Source: Azorinus chamasolen (taxonomy: Eukaryota > Mollusca > Bivalvia > Cardiida > Solecurtidae). Taken from it: a DNA stretch of 64,000 nucleotides. The stretch lies in the NCBI GenBank assembly GCA_963576725.1, contig OY755246.1, forward strand, positions 75,385,467 through 75,449,466. Reading direction: 5' to 3'. This document shows, piece after piece, positions 42,508 through 51,911 of the stretch. Within the stretch, counting starts at the first letter, position 1. Each line of letters starts with the position of its first letter. The notes beneath the pieces are model-generated. The model worked only from the letters and a program-made list of their open reading frames with translations. It searched no databases and was not told where the DNA came from. The position numbers and the translations under genes were made by a program.

Positions 42508-43178
42508 ATTATCCCCTGCCAAAGGCAGAGGGATACTGTTTTGGGTTCGTCCGTCCTGCCATCCGTCCATCCGATGCCATATCTCTGTAACGGATTGACA
42601 GAATTCAATGAAACTCAACATGAATATTTGTTATCACTGGGGCATCGTTCACATGTATTACTTTTTCAGATCGCTTGTGGCATTTAGGAGTTATTGCCCT
42701 TTTATATGCAAAAATGACATTTTTTTCTGTCTGATGCCATATCTCTGTAACAGATTGACAAAATTCAATGAAACATTCCATGAATATTTGTTGTCACTTG
42801 GGCATCATTCCCATGTATTACTATTCCAGATCGCTTGTGGCATTTAGGAGTTATTGTCCTTTTATACGCAAAAATAACATGTTTTTTTTCTGTCCGATGC
42901 CATATCTCTGTAACGGATAGACAGAATTCAATGAAACTTTACATTACTATTTTTTATCACTGGGGCATCATTCCCATGTATTACTTTTCCAGATCGCTTG
43001 TGGCATTTAGGAGTTATTGCCCTTTTAAAACCTGGTTGAACGATCCAGGGCTATCATAACCCTCATGTTTTAAATTGATTATCTAAAGATAAGATCCCCC
43101 CCCCCCCACCACCATTGTTTGCAGTTTTAGTAGGTAATACCTTTGGCAGGGGATATCAATTCTATGAATTTGCTTGTT
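42508..43178 (+). mobile_element. HINE-like element H15, 0.67 kb
   Basis: Head TATCCCCTGCCAAAGGCAGA with GGGATA; GTCCGTCCTGCCATCCGTCC; three units near 148 bp (GATGCCATATCTCTGTAACG, ATCGCTTGTGGCATTTAGGA). A second tail-like sequence (AGGGCTATCATAACCCTCAT) lies at 43048. The true tail is CCTTTGGCAGGGGATA (16-bp inverted head), hairpin AATTC-TAT-GAATT, TGCTTGTT. Short frames are unit shadows. Confidence 0.8.
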
Positions 43179-43505
43179 CAATTATTGTTATGAGGGTTGT
43201 CAGTTTGAACTTAAATTGAAAAATGTTCCTGTGATATAAAATAAAACCATTTTCATAAAGACGTTTTTTATTGTACAACAAAATAATATTGGCAAATATT
43301 ATGAGACTATCTCAACCAGTTATGAAACAAAAACATAATCCACAAAAATACCAATACTGGGGCTAGATATTTGATATCAAAACACACAAAAGTTTTTATC
43401 TTCAGCATTTATTAGATTGGTTTCTTATGATGTAATTTTTTTCAGCTATAAGCAATTAATTTATATCAGTTTTAGGCATTTTAAGACGCATTGCAAGTAA
43501 AGACC
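43179..43505. other. AT-rich, nothing recognised
   Basis: No repeat member or supported exon. Confidence 0.45.
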
Positions 43506-43676
43506 CACTTTAACTATGAACACAGGAATTTTTTTTTGGCTATGGCAGAACTGCAGTATCGGGTTATATTATTCTATCAGCAAACAGAGCAAACCCTGGT
43601 CAAATGGCTCCTACAGGAGCCATCTGATGTGGGTTTTCTCTGTTTGCAAGGAATGTGTGCACCAGTTAAGGGCTAA
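43506..43676 (+). mobile_element. T1 MITE, left shortened
   Basis: GGCTATGGCAGAACTGCAGT, arm GCAAACAGAGCAAACCCTGG, perfect apex GGCTCCTACAGGAGCC, GATGTGGGTTTTCTCTGTTT; end decayed to GTTAAGGGCTAA. Confidence 0.75.
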
Positions 43677-43689
43677 TTGTCACTTAATT

Positions 43690-44638
43690 GTCTACCTAAT
43701 GAATATTCATGTAAGAAATAATGACTGTATAAATATTCATTAGATAACTGTTTATACTGGTATTATGAACAAAGAACAGTATAATCATCTATTATAGCAT
43801 TTCCTAAGCAAACAGAGCAGACCCTAGTCTTAGACCCCTGCAGTGGCATCCTGATACTAGGTGCAGACCCTAGTCCTAGTCCCCTGCAGTGGCATCCCAG
43901 TACTAGGTGCAGACCCTAGTCCTAGACCCCTGCAGTGGCATCCTGATACTAGGTGCAGACCCTAGCCATAGACCCTTGCAGTGGCATCCTGATACTAGGT
44001 GCAGACCCTAATCCTAGTCCCCTGCAGTGGCATCCTGATACTATGTGCAGGTCCTAGTCCCCTGCAGTGGCATCCCCATACTAGGTGCAGACCCTAGTCC
44101 TAGACCCTGCAGTGGCATCCTGATACTAGGTGCAGACCCTAGTCCTAGTCCCCTGCAGTGGTATCCTGATACTAGATGCAGACCCTAGTCCTAGTCCCCT
44201 GCAGTGGCATCCTGATACTAGGTGCAGACCCTAGTCATAGACCCCAGCAGTGGCATCCTGATTCTATGTGCAGACCCTAGTCATAGACCCCAGCAGTGGC
44301 ATCCCGATACTAGGTGCAGACCCTAGTCCTAGACCCCTGCAGTGGCATCCTGATACTAGGTGCAGACCCTAGTCCTAGACCCTCAGTGGCATCCCCATAC
44401 TAGGTGCAGACCCTAGTCATAGACCCCTGCAGTGGCATCCCGATACTAGGTGCAGACCCTAGTCATAGACCCCTGCAGTGGCATCCTGATACTAGGTGCA
44501 GACCCTAGTCCTAGACCCCAGCAGTGGCATCCTGATACTAGGTGCAGACCCTAGTCATAGACCCCTGCAGTGGCATCCTGATACTAGGTGCACTCTTGTT
44601 TGTAAGGGCATCAAAATTCATCTCTGTCAAGTAAAGCA
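43690..44638 (+). mobile_element. T1 MITE with array inside its palindrome
   Basis: Left flank CTACCTAATGAATATTCATG, GTATAATCATCTATTATAGC and arm start GCAAACAGAGCAGACCCTAG. The array follows, then the remainder CACTCTTGTTTGTAAGGGCA and GTCAAGTAAAGCATGAA. Confidence 0.8.
43818..44592 (+). repeat. 46-bp minisatellite in a T1 palindrome, about 17 units
   Basis: Unit GCAGACCCTAGTCCTAGACC, then CCTGCAGTGGCATCCTGATA, then CTAGGT. The start GCAGACCCT is the T1 left arm. CATAGACC/CCTAGACC and CCCGATAC/CTGATAC variants are interspersed. No unique spacers, so it is not CRISPR-like. Confidence 0.95.
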
Positions 44639-44902
44639 TGAACCCTTTCCCTGTTGAATATTCATGTAAGAAATAATTATTTCTTCACCACTGGACCTCA
44701 AAATTTGCATATGCATTTATAATGATGTGAAGATGTGTGTGACATAATTGTGATTTGAGTCATTCCTTGATTGGGCTTTAAATTTTTCTTGCCACAAGTG
44801 TGGATGAAAGGATTATTGAGCTATTTCCTTTTGTATTGAAGTCATTTTGGATCTTTTGACAAGGTGGGTGGGGGTATCAATCACCTTTAGTGATAGTTCT
44901 AG
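44638..44902 (+). mobile_element. T1 left end followed by CTAG-type 3' fragment
   Basis: GAACCCTTTCCCTGTTGAAT and TTCATGTAAGAAATAAT (T1 left end) run at 44678 into a core with CACTGGACCTCAAAATTTGC. The tail GGTGGGTGGGGGTATCAATC has hairpin ATCAC-CTTTA-GTGAT and then AGTTCTAG. Confidence 0.55.
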
Positions 44903-44939
44903 TTATAATTGGTCCACCACTTTCTGAATATCAATTAAA

Positions 44940-45065
44940 CAATTATCACTGAAAAAAATGATTTGTATGAGAAACTGTCCCTCAGGAGCCCCTTTGATTT
45001 GGGTCTACATGTACACTGTTTGCAAATATCATGTATACTTGGTTCCCACATAATAAGAGTTAAAT
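44940..45065 (+). mobile_element. T5 right half
   Basis: ACTGTCCCTCAGGAGCCCCT, TTTGGGTCTACATGTACACT, GTTTGCAAATATCATG. The left arm is missing. Confidence 0.5.
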
Positions 45066-45117
45066 GCACTGAGCAAATGTTTTACTCACCCCATATTCAA
45101 AATACAAGTAACATTGT

Positions 45118-45330
45118 ACAATAAAACCCCTCTAAACTGGAATTCTAGAAGTGTAGAATTTAGATACTTTTAGGCAGGTGGCTGCCTAATGCAGGGTGAA
45201 AGATATGCGGAAAACTCCTACACGAGCTTTCTGCATAACTTTCACCCCTCATTAAACTGCCACCTGTCTCCAAGATCGATATTTATACTAAATTTAAAGT
45301 TAATGTCCAGTTTAGAGAGGTGTTTACTGT
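45118..45330. mobile_element. TA1 MITE, long form, 213 bp
   Basis: Ends ACAATAAAACCCCTCTAAAC and GTTTAGAGAGGTGTTTACTG with TA outside each. Inner palindrome CAGGTGGCTGCCTAATGCAG / CATTAAACTGCCACCTGTC and GAAAACTCC / GAGCTTTCTGCAT. A 13-bp direct repeat TACAAGTAACATT lies on both sides (45103, 45330). Confidence 0.75.
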
Positions 45331-45461
45331 ACAAGTAACATTATTCAAAATTCTCTGCAATCTGCAATTCGACTGTCAAACATTTAGACCCTGATGGTAA
45401 CACCGAGTTTGCATAGGTGATCATCAGTTAACCTAAAGCTTGTTTTATCTGATGGAAACCC

Positions 45462-45555
45462 ATCTTTGCAAATACAGTAGACCCAGATCAGATGACTCCT
45501 GTAGGTGCTATTTGATCAGGGTCTGCTCTGTTTGTTTATGGAATTAATATAGTTT
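45462..45555 (-). mobile_element. T1 core
   Basis: GCAAATACAGTAGACCCAGA, apex GACTCCTGTAGGTGC, GATCAGGGTCTGCTCTGTTT. Confidence 0.65.
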
Positions 45556-46062
45556 TGAAAACATTGTGATAAATCTACGGAAAAGGATTATTTACTAGAA
45601 AAAAGGTAATTTGGGATGCAAGCTGTTTGGTACTTGTTCAGTAGTTTCTCAAAGGTTAATCAAATTGGAAGTCAGGAAAAGTTTTCAGGGGAAGCAACTC
45701 AGAGATTGAGCAGGCATTTTTTCAGCATGAGAAGGGCTTATATTTGAAATGTGTGTTATCAATTAGGACAGAAAAGATGTTATAAATTAGGACAGCAAAG
45801 ATAAGCAGATAAGCAATGTTCTGAGGTTTTATTGTTTCGATGTGTTCTACCCAGTGTGCAAAGTTTGCAGTTCTCTCAGTTAAACTTACAAGAAGTTACT
45901 ATGTTTTACAGAGTTTATAATTATGCATATTTTCCCCATTCTAGATGTGCTCTCTACAGTGCCTACCTGATGAATAAACATGGGTGTTTTTGAAAGTGGG
46001 TGACTGCTAAATGCAGATTGAACGTAATGCAGAAAGCTCCAATGAAGCATTATTTGCAATGT
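45556..46062. other. T4 fragment, unique DNA and TA1-like palindrome
   Basis: ACATTGTGATAAATCTACGG and ATTTACTAGAAAAAAGGTAA (45560-45615) are T4 pieces. 45616-45990 is unassigned. GCAGATTGAACGTAATGCAG and AAAGCTCCAATGAAGC at 46012 are TA1-like. No gene supported. Confidence 0.4.
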
Positions 46063-46316
46063 TGCATTCATGCATGAAATAATGATGTGATGAATATTAA
46101 TTGGATTAATGTTTATGATAGCACATGGACACAGAAACTGTAAACTCATATCTATATTATAGCATAAGCAAACAGCAGACCCATGATCAGACGGCTCCTA
46201 TAGCAGCCATCTGATCAGGGTCTGCTCTGTTTGCTTATTAAATAATATAGATATGATTCTGGGTCTACTCTGTTTGCAAACATGTAGAAAGGTGTATTTA
46301 TGGCGTTATGGTTTAA
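46063..46316 (+). mobile_element. T1 MITE with doubled right arm
   Basis: CATGCATGAAATAATGATGT flank, GGACACAGAAACTGTAAACT, core AAACAGCAGACCCATGATCA...CTGATCAGGGTCTGCTCTGT. Then a second right part GATTCTGGGTCTACTCTGTT. It reaches TTAA at 46313 and shares that TTAA with the next element. Confidence 0.7.
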
Positions 46317-46562
46317 CCCTTTCCCTGTTCTGTATTTAGGCAAAATTTCAATACCTACTGAATATTCATGGACAAAATAATTATAAAGAAATATTGAAGG
46401 TGGAACATTGTAGACATTTTAAAAAGCAAATAAACATTTCCATCAAAATCTATTAGCAAACAGAGCAGACCCTGATCAGATGGCTCCTCTAGGAGCCGTC
46501 TGATCTGGGTCTACTCTATTTGCAAATATGTGAAAACACGTTTGTATGAGGGAAAGGGTTAA
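46313..46562 (+). mobile_element. T1 MITE, second subfamily, complete
   Basis: TTAACCCTTTCCCTGTTCTG to GAGGGAAAGGGTTAA. CAATACCTACTGAATATTCA flank, core GCAAACAGAGCAGACCCTGA, perfect apex GGCTCCTCTAGGAGCC, TCTGATCTGGGTCTACTCTA. Confidence 0.9.
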
Positions 46563-46775
46563 TGCAGAATGAAAGTAATGCAGATAACTCCAGTGATGCT
46601 TTCTTCATTACCTTTTTCCTGCATTAAACTACCATCTATCTTAACCCTTTACCAGACACAGATGCCTTATTTGCAAACAGAGTACACCTCGTTTGTATTA
46701 GTGCACCTCGTTTGTATTACTAATATAGCCTACACATAACTACAGAAGCATTTTGATGTAAAATTGTAACTTTAA
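46563..46775. mobile_element. TA1-like palindrome and T1 fragment
   Basis: AATGCAGAATGAAAGTAATG with CATTACCTTTTTCCTGCATT (46563-46628). TTAACCCTTTACCAGACACA follows with a T1 arm running into a doubled GCACCTCGTTTGTATTA. Confidence 0.5.
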
Positions 46776-46935
46776 ACCCTTTACTTCATAGAAGCCTTTT
46801 GATGCATTTGCAAACAGAGTAGACATGATTAATCCGACCATCCTGTAGGATCAGTCTAATCTGAGTCATTGCTTCTGTCATAGTAAAACAGTGTCCTTGT
46901 CCATAATGCCTGTTCAGCTAATTACTATTCTACAT
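46773..46935 (-). mobile_element. T1 MITE, diverged
   Basis: TTAAACCCTTTACTTCATAG, GCAAACAGAGTAGACATGAT, apex CATCCTGTAGGATC, then GCTTCTGTCATAGTAAAACA. Confidence 0.65.
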
Positions 46936-47139
46936 TATTCCATGAATATTAATGTAAGAAAGAAATAGGTCATGACTCATGAATATTAGATTCATTTCTT
47001 TAATGACATGAAAACGGAAAATGCTGACCATCACCAAAAACTGCAGCATCATATCTATATCATTTTATAGGAACTGTCTGATCCGGGTCTACTCTGCTTG
47101 CAAAGGTGTATAAAGGCATATTTATAGAGTAAAGGATTA
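46936..47139 (+). mobile_element. T1 MITE, left arm lost
   Basis: CATGAATATTAATGTAAGAA, CAAAAACTGCAGCATCATAT, then directly GGAACTGTCTGATCCGGGTC, TACTCTGCTTGCAAAGG and GAGTAAAGGATTAA. Confidence 0.65.
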
Positions 47140-47149
47140 AAGAACAGAA

Positions 47150-47535
47150 TTGCTGAATATGAAATGGCAATTAACCGGTTACAAAATCCGTAACCGGATA
47201 ACCGGATTGGTTATTTCCCTTAGTTGTTATCAGTTTGGTTCACCAGTAGAGTGTCATATAAAGACTTTTCAATTTGTTTTCATGTTCAATAAAACTGTTG
47301 AAGTATATGAATCTGTTTCAAAACTTTTTTTATTTGTTGGTTTTTTCTATATAGCACATCAAACAAGTCGATTTTCTTCTTCAGTAGCAGTTGTAAATGA
47401 CGCATTTAGTTAAAAGATTTACAGGGTACCCAGATTTGAATGATTGTGGGACAGAGCTCCGATTAACCGGTTAATCGTTGTTAATACTCCTGATTAACCG
47501 GTTACAAATTTCCAGTAACCGTTTCAGCCCTAGTA
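47150..47535 (-). mobile_element. Possible hAT-type element fragment
   Basis: AATTAACCGGTTACAAAATC at 47170 and GATTAACCGGTTACAAATTT at 47498 are similar. The right edge reads, on the reverse strand, CTAGGGCTGAAACGGTTACT, which resembles hAT termini (CAGGGCTG-like). No transposase frame is visible between them. Could instead be a different palindromic MITE. Confidence 0.35.
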
Positions 47536-47574
47536 TAGATACCGGTAATCACTAGAATTATTTGTTTCTATCTG

Positions 47575-47806
47575 ACCCATTCTCTCATAGGTTATTTTTA
47601 GACCATTCCCTCATAGGCTATTTTTAGACCCAATCTCTGAATAAATCTTCAGAAAGGAGCGTTTACTAGAAAAAAGGGAAATTTTAGATATGTGTAGTTT
47701 TGGAGCCATTGTGATAAATAGAGCATTTGCTACAATAGAAAAAATGCTCTATCACAATTGTGTCAGACAGCGACTTTTACGGAGGTGTCAATATGAGGAA
47801 ATTGTT
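47575..47806 (-). mobile_element. T4 foldback MITE, reverse, partly decayed
   Basis: GACCCATTCTCTCATAGGTT with a doubled ATAGGCTATTTTTAGACC, TTTACTAGAAAAAAGGGAAA, ATAAATAGAGCATTTGCTAC / AAAAAATGCTCTATCACAAT and GGTGTCAATATGAGG. Confidence 0.7.
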
Positions 47807-47814
47807 TAAGGCAT

Positions 47815-48018
47815 TTTTATCTCGTCTGTTTCGAAAAAATCAGGAGCTATTGTCGCAACTCCGGCGTCTGCGTTGTCGTCGGCGTCATCTGAAATCTTAA
47901 CATTGACAATGACTTCTTCAATTTTTCATTTACAACCTTCATTTTTGGTATGCATGTTCATCTTGACAATGATGACAGACGAGCGATGGCACCAGTCCTG
48001 CTTGTGGTGCTCTTGTTT
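47815..48018 (+). mobile_element. HINE-like element H17, 204 bp
   Basis: Head TATCTCGTCTGTTTCG; array CGGCGTCTGCGTTGTCGTCG; a single short core. Tail ACAGACGAGCGAT (inverted CTCGTCTGT), hairpin GCACCA-GTCCTGCTTG-TGGTGC, then TCTTGTT. Confidence 0.7.
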
Positions 48019-48084
48019 TATTTCAAGCAAATGTATTGGTAAATGTCGTTAATGGATTTTCCATATTGATGAAATATATAACAT

Positions 48085-48238
48085 GTGCAGGCCTGCCAGC
48101 GTTCCTACTTTTTCCTACTTTTTGAACAGCTTCCTACGTTTTCCTATTTTTTCCTGAAAAACACCTACTATTCCTACTTTTTGAAAATAAAGTCCACAAA
48201 AAATTATAGTATGATCTTTGTACTTGTTCTATTTGCAG
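48085..48238. other. TTCCTACTTTTT-rich segment
   Basis: Five or so copies of TTCCTACTTTTT-like phrases (48104-48184). The reverse strand shows a Lys/Arg-rich frame that may be a worn transposon peptide; not identified. Confidence 0.35.
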
Positions 48239-48309
48239 AAAATGAACAAATGATGTCAAACTGGCTGGTTTCTGTTGTTGAAGGGTGTGGCAACTATGTT
48301 CTTCCTTGA
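48239..48309 (+). CDS. Possible small terminal exon
   Basis: Strong acceptor (TGTTCTATTTGCAG), then a frame NEQMMSNWLVSVVEGCGNYV ending at TGA 48307. AATAAA follows 18 bases later (48327-48332), as in a 3' exon. Only 23 codons, between two repeat-rich segments, so it may belong to a mobile element rather than a host gene. No family recognised. Confidence 0.3.
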
Positions 48310-48371
48310 TGTACATCATCTTTCATAATAAAGGCTGAGGGAAGATGACCACACAACTTTGACAGCTGCAA

Positions 48372-48580
48372 ATGGGAGAAAGAACAGATTTAATCATAGA
48401 CTTAGAAATGGCCCAAACTAGCTCTCCAGAATACCTATCTTTCAAAAACTTCCCGTGGGCTTCGCCCCCCTACCAGGGCATTGCCCTAGACCCACAAGGG
48501 GGCTCAAACCGCCCCCTTGACCCCAGGCCTATCCCTTGCTTTCACCTTTTTATCCCCTGGTCTGAAACAATGAAATAACT
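48372..48580 (+). other. GC-rich unclassified repeat-like segment
   Basis: CCCGTGGGCTTCGCCCCCCT, hairpin AGGGCATTGCCCT, CACAAGGGGGCTCAAACCGC. Much higher GC than its surroundings. It looks like part of a transposon, but no relative occurs in this window. Confidence 0.35.
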
Positions 48581-48728
48581 GACACAGTTCAGCAACAGAA
48601 ACTGCCAAAAGCATTGATTCAATATGGTCACATAGAATGGTTGGATTTTGCATTAAGTATGCCTCCTCTAGGTAAGTTAGTTGGAAGGCCTGCATGTGAG
48701 CCATGTTGCAAGAAGAGGAACCTTTTTC

Positions 48729-49022
48729 AGTAACCCTTTCCCATGTACTAACATGTGTATGAATGATGATGTACTGATGTACAAATCAATAAATATATGT
48801 TCTGCTGAAACATTTTTTCATGCCTTTTCAAACAGAGTATACCCATATAGTCCTGTAGGATCCATCAGATCAGGGTCTGCTCTGTTTCCTTATGAAATAA
48901 TAATCAAACTGTTATTCCAATAACAAAATATCCTGTGTACATTATGCCATTATAAAATTTCAGCTAATAAATATTCATGATATCATTATTTCTTACATGG
49001 ATATTCAACAGTGAAAGGGTTA
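48729..49022 (-). mobile_element. T1 MITE
   Basis: GTAACCCTTTCCCATGTACT, AAACAGAGTATACCCATATA, apex GTCCTGTAGGATCC, GATCAGGGTCTGCTCTGTTT, flank AATATTCATGATATCATTAT; ends GTGAAAGGGTTAC. Confidence 0.8.
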
Positions 49023-49243
49023 CAATACAATTTCAAACCATGTAGACCCAGTTCAGCAGACCCATTAAAAGTTTTCTTTGTGATTATGTGATCAAGTTAA
49101 CACTTCTTGTCAGAGTTGCTGAAACAAGAAGTATTTATAATATATAGTTGTCATATTTTCTTTCTGATGGTACTCAGTACAATCGCCTATCTTTGGTGAT
49201 TCTAATGAGTACTAGTAAGAAACAATTTAGCAACTTGATGTTT
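49023..49243. other. Unique spacer, no gene
   Basis: Includes a worn T1 arm (GTAGACCCAGTTCAGCAGAC at 49042). Otherwise nothing recognised. Confidence 0.4.
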
Positions 49244-49500
49244 GTAACCCTTTACTCCATAATTACGCTTTTTTACACCTTTGCAAACAGAGTAGATGCA
49301 GATCAGACTGTAGGGGCTATCTGATCAGGGTCTGCTCTGTTTGCTTATGATATGATATAGATACAATTCTTAAGTTTCTGCCATGACCAAAACTTCTTGT
49401 GTCCGTGTGCTATTACAAATGTATAACAGTAAATCTAATTAATATTCAGGATGCCGTTACATAATGTTCTTACATGAATAATCATGGAGTAAAGGGTTAA
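49244..49500 (-). mobile_element. T1 MITE, complete length
   Basis: GTAACCCTTTACTCCATAAT, GCAAACAGAGTAGATGCAGA, GACTGTAGGGGCTATCTGAT, CAGGGTCTGCTCTGTTTGCT, then the long flank to TCATGGAGTAAAGGGTTAA. Confidence 0.85.
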
Positions 49501-49554
49501 TAAATCGGTGCATATACAGTTCTGGGTTATGTTTTGAAGGTCTGTAGATTCACA

Positions 49555-49820
49555 ACAGTTAAGACACCACATCTTTGACAAAGAAGCTGGTCTTTGTCTG
49601 CACTTTTTGCAGTTTGCATAGCTCCTAGCAGTCTAGCAGCGAATCTCCATGATAACCAATACAAACTGTTTAGATCATTATGAGATGACAATTAACCTAG
49701 TGTCTCATCAGGGTCCAAACATGTTGACATTCTTACAATTTATTATGGATTAATGAAAGAAAAAATAACATCGGAAATTGTAGCAGAGGACAAATTTTGC
49801 AGACGACAAATATTTAAGTA
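49555..49820. mobile_element. T2-type remnant
   Basis: CAATACAAACTGTTTAGATC, ATTATGAGATGACAATTAAC, GTGTCTCATCAGGGTCCAAA, and the T2 flank GAAATTGTAGCAGAGGACAA. Confidence 0.5.
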
Positions 49821-50219
49821 TACAAGGAGCAGTATGTTTTCTGTAATCATAGTTCATAGTTTTCATCATGTCATGTCTGTAATAACTTACACTGTGTTTG
49901 CCTTAAAATTGTTAAAAGTATCTGTTAATGTTGGTAATACAACATAAGTTTGAATAAACCTGTAGTCACATCGTATAATAAGGATTGCTTATTTTTGTAG
50001 TTACCCAAATTAGCCATCAAACTTTCATGTATGATCATTACAGTACTTTTACACTGCATTATGCAATCACCTGTTTGCCAGACCACTAAATGGGTAATTT
50101 TTTTTATCACTTGGATACCGTTAAGAAGGAAACGGTACGATACCATAATGATGCTTTTGAAACGATACAATATTTTATTGATACCAATACCATCGACATG
50201 TCTATTTCCTGAATCTGTG

Positions 50220-50340
50220 ACTGTCTGTCCAGAATCTGTGATGGTGTCTGTCTGTCTCTCTCTCTGTGTCCCCGTCTGTCTGTCGTTATGTCTGCTCTCT
50301 CCCCCTCTCTCTCTCCCATCACTGTCTCCCTCTCTCTGTC

Positions 50341-50379
<39 letters not shown>

Positions 50380-50445
50380 AATTCTCTCTCTCTCTGTCTG
50401 CTCTCTCCCCCTTTCTCTCTCCCATCTCTGTCTCCCTCTCTCTGT

Positions 50446-50489
<44 letters not shown>

Positions 50490-50514
50490 CTCTCTCGATC
50501 GATCGATCGATCGA
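50220..50514 (+). repeat. CT/GT-rich microsatellite with GATC run
   Basis: Mixed TCTG, CTCT and CCCT units ending in GATCGATCGATCGATCGA. The corresponding stretch in the other arm (59468-59565) is shorter and GA-rich on the + strand, as expected for an inverted copy. Open frames rich in Ser/Leu here are artefacts. Confidence 0.9.
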
Positions 50515-50894
50515 ATGAAAGTACTCAATGAATAAAAAAGTGCGCATCGGATGACCTTATGCAAGCGATTAAGTAATCACTCTCATAACTGTGATAAGCC
50601 TAGTGGGAAACGGCTGAAGTGTCAGCTGCAACCTGTATCATCAACTGGAAAGAGTGTTAATCCCTTCCCTTATAGATACGCAATTCCATGCCAAAGCGAA
50701 CTTGATTGTGATTAATCAGATTGATACCATGCAAGGAATACTGCAGCATCTACAGCGCTTTGATTATTAATAGTAGTTTTAATGTACTCCGTACTAAATC
50801 GTGCATTTTGACAGTCGGGCAATCGATATCCCTTGGTTCGTGACGTCACTTGTGATATTCGCCAGCTAGGGATCCCATTGAGAGGGAGAAATTT

Positions 50895-51045
50895 ACTCCT
50901 TATAACGCCTTTGCAAACAAAGTAGATCCAGATCAGAGCCTAGCTCAGCCTACTTGAACCATCCGATCAGAATCTGCTCTGATTACTTGTATACTTTTGC
51001 TAAATCTGACTCTATATAATAGTTTCTACAAAATAATATCAAAAT
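50895..51045 (-). mobile_element. T1 remnant in the left inverted arm
   Basis: CGCCTTTGCAAACAAAGTAG, ATCCAGATCAGAGCCTAGCT, CCATCCGATCAGAATCTGCT. Also present in the other arm (59045-59180), so it predates the duplication. Confidence 0.7.
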
Positions 51046-51064
51046 TATTTTCACACTTTTCCAG

Positions 51065-51193
51065 GAAGATTTCCCATTACGTCTACCATGGATAGCCATA
51101 GGATTTGTTATAATTTTTACAATTTTATCAATCTGCATAAGTCCTGCTATTTTCAGGCAACATCAGCGACAAAAACATATGAAATACCGGTAA
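51065..51193 (+). CDS. Candidate C-terminal exon, one membrane helix (copy 1)
   Basis: An acceptor tract (ATTTTCACACTTTTCCAG) precedes 129 bases that read in phase 0 to TAA at 51191-51193, giving 42 residues. EDFPLRLP is followed by a hydrophobic stretch (WIAIGFVIIFTILSICISPA) and a basic tail (RQHQRQKHMKYR), the pattern of a final membrane helix with a cytoplasmic tail. The same exon lies in opposite orientation at 58881-59012. The two differ by three substitutions (W/R, I/T, F/C) and one in-frame codon indel, with no stop or frameshift. The arm similarity ends about 100 bases after the stop, so this copy lacks the downstream flank of its partner. Parent family not recognised; upstream exons not found. 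Confidence 0.5.
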   Translation, partial: EDFPLRLPWIAIGFVIIFTILSICISPAIFRQHQRQKHMKYR

Positions 51194-51298
51194 CACGTAT
51201 AAGCCACGTGAGCAACATTAAGTAATACGCGTATTTACGGTAAATTGTTTGGAAAACAGCAGTATACGTTAAAGATGCATCTTACCATTGTTTACATT

Positions 51299-51880
51299 AT
51301 ATACTAATTATACATTGAATAACTTTAACATTGAAGGAGGAGTTCGTAACACCAACTCTCCATGTTTCATGCCAAGATGACAAAAAACTAAGTTCAAGGG
51401 GAGATAAATCTGCAATGCCCAGCCCTAAACATGAACATGTGTGTCTTGCACATTTGTTTGTGGTTATGTACATGGCAAGTATTAGTTGAATAACTTTAAA
51501 ATCGCGACACCAACGTTCCATGTTTCATGCCAAAATAACAAAAAAATACTAAAAGTGCAAGGGGAGATAAATCTGCAATGCCCAGCACTGAACCCTTGAA
51601 AATTAAGTGTTGCTCATCTACAATTCATGGTTATTATGTATACCACTTATACACTGAATAACTTTCAAAGTTCAAGATAATTCTGCAATGCCCAACACAT
51701 TTACCATTCGTGGTTAATATACAAATATAAATCCAATAACTTTAAAACTGAATGAAGAGTTTGCACAACCAAGTACCCATGTTCAAATATGGACGGACCG
51801 ACCGCATGACAAACCAACCGACAATTACAATGCGGAAAACTTCTGCCCTTTGTTATCTCGTATTAAATCCATTTCTTTAG
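51299..51880 (-). mobile_element. Reverse-oriented core fragment of a CTAG-type element
   Basis: Units with GAATAACTTTAACATTGAAG, CTCCATGTTTCATGCCAAGA and GGGGAGATAAATCTGCAATG repeat about every 170 bp. They are the reverse complement of 53960-54230. GGACGGACCGACCGCATGAC near 51791 is the GTCC array on the other strand. This is the only H-type core in reverse orientation. Confidence 0.6.
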
Positions 51881-51911
51881 CATTTGTGCATTTTTGTTAT
51901 GCAGTTTAGCA

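Larger units (their letters stand above)
50020..51298 (+). repeat. Left arm of a large inverted duplication
   Basis: Matches the reverse complement of 58795-59783 in order: ACTTTCATGTATGATCATTA, the GGTACGATACC segment, a CT-rich microsatellite, GGTTCGTGACGTCACTTGTG, CAGCTAGGGATCCCATTGAG, a T1 remnant, the membrane exon and GATGCATCTTACCATTGTTT. The extra length here is mainly the microsatellite and sequence just after it. Confidence 0.9.

Noticed and set aside
43818..44592. CRISPR-like appearance of regularly spaced repeats
   Set aside because: The whole 46-bp unit is repeated with no unique spacers, and the DNA is eukaryotic.
48372..48580. Protein-coding exon in the GC-rich segment
   Set aside because: Frame is Pro/Gly-rich over inverted GC-rich phrases that look like repeat DNA; no splice signals.
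50031..50535. Ser/Leu/Pro-rich frames of 76-116 codons
   Set aside because: Translation of a CT/GT microsatellite; open in several frames.
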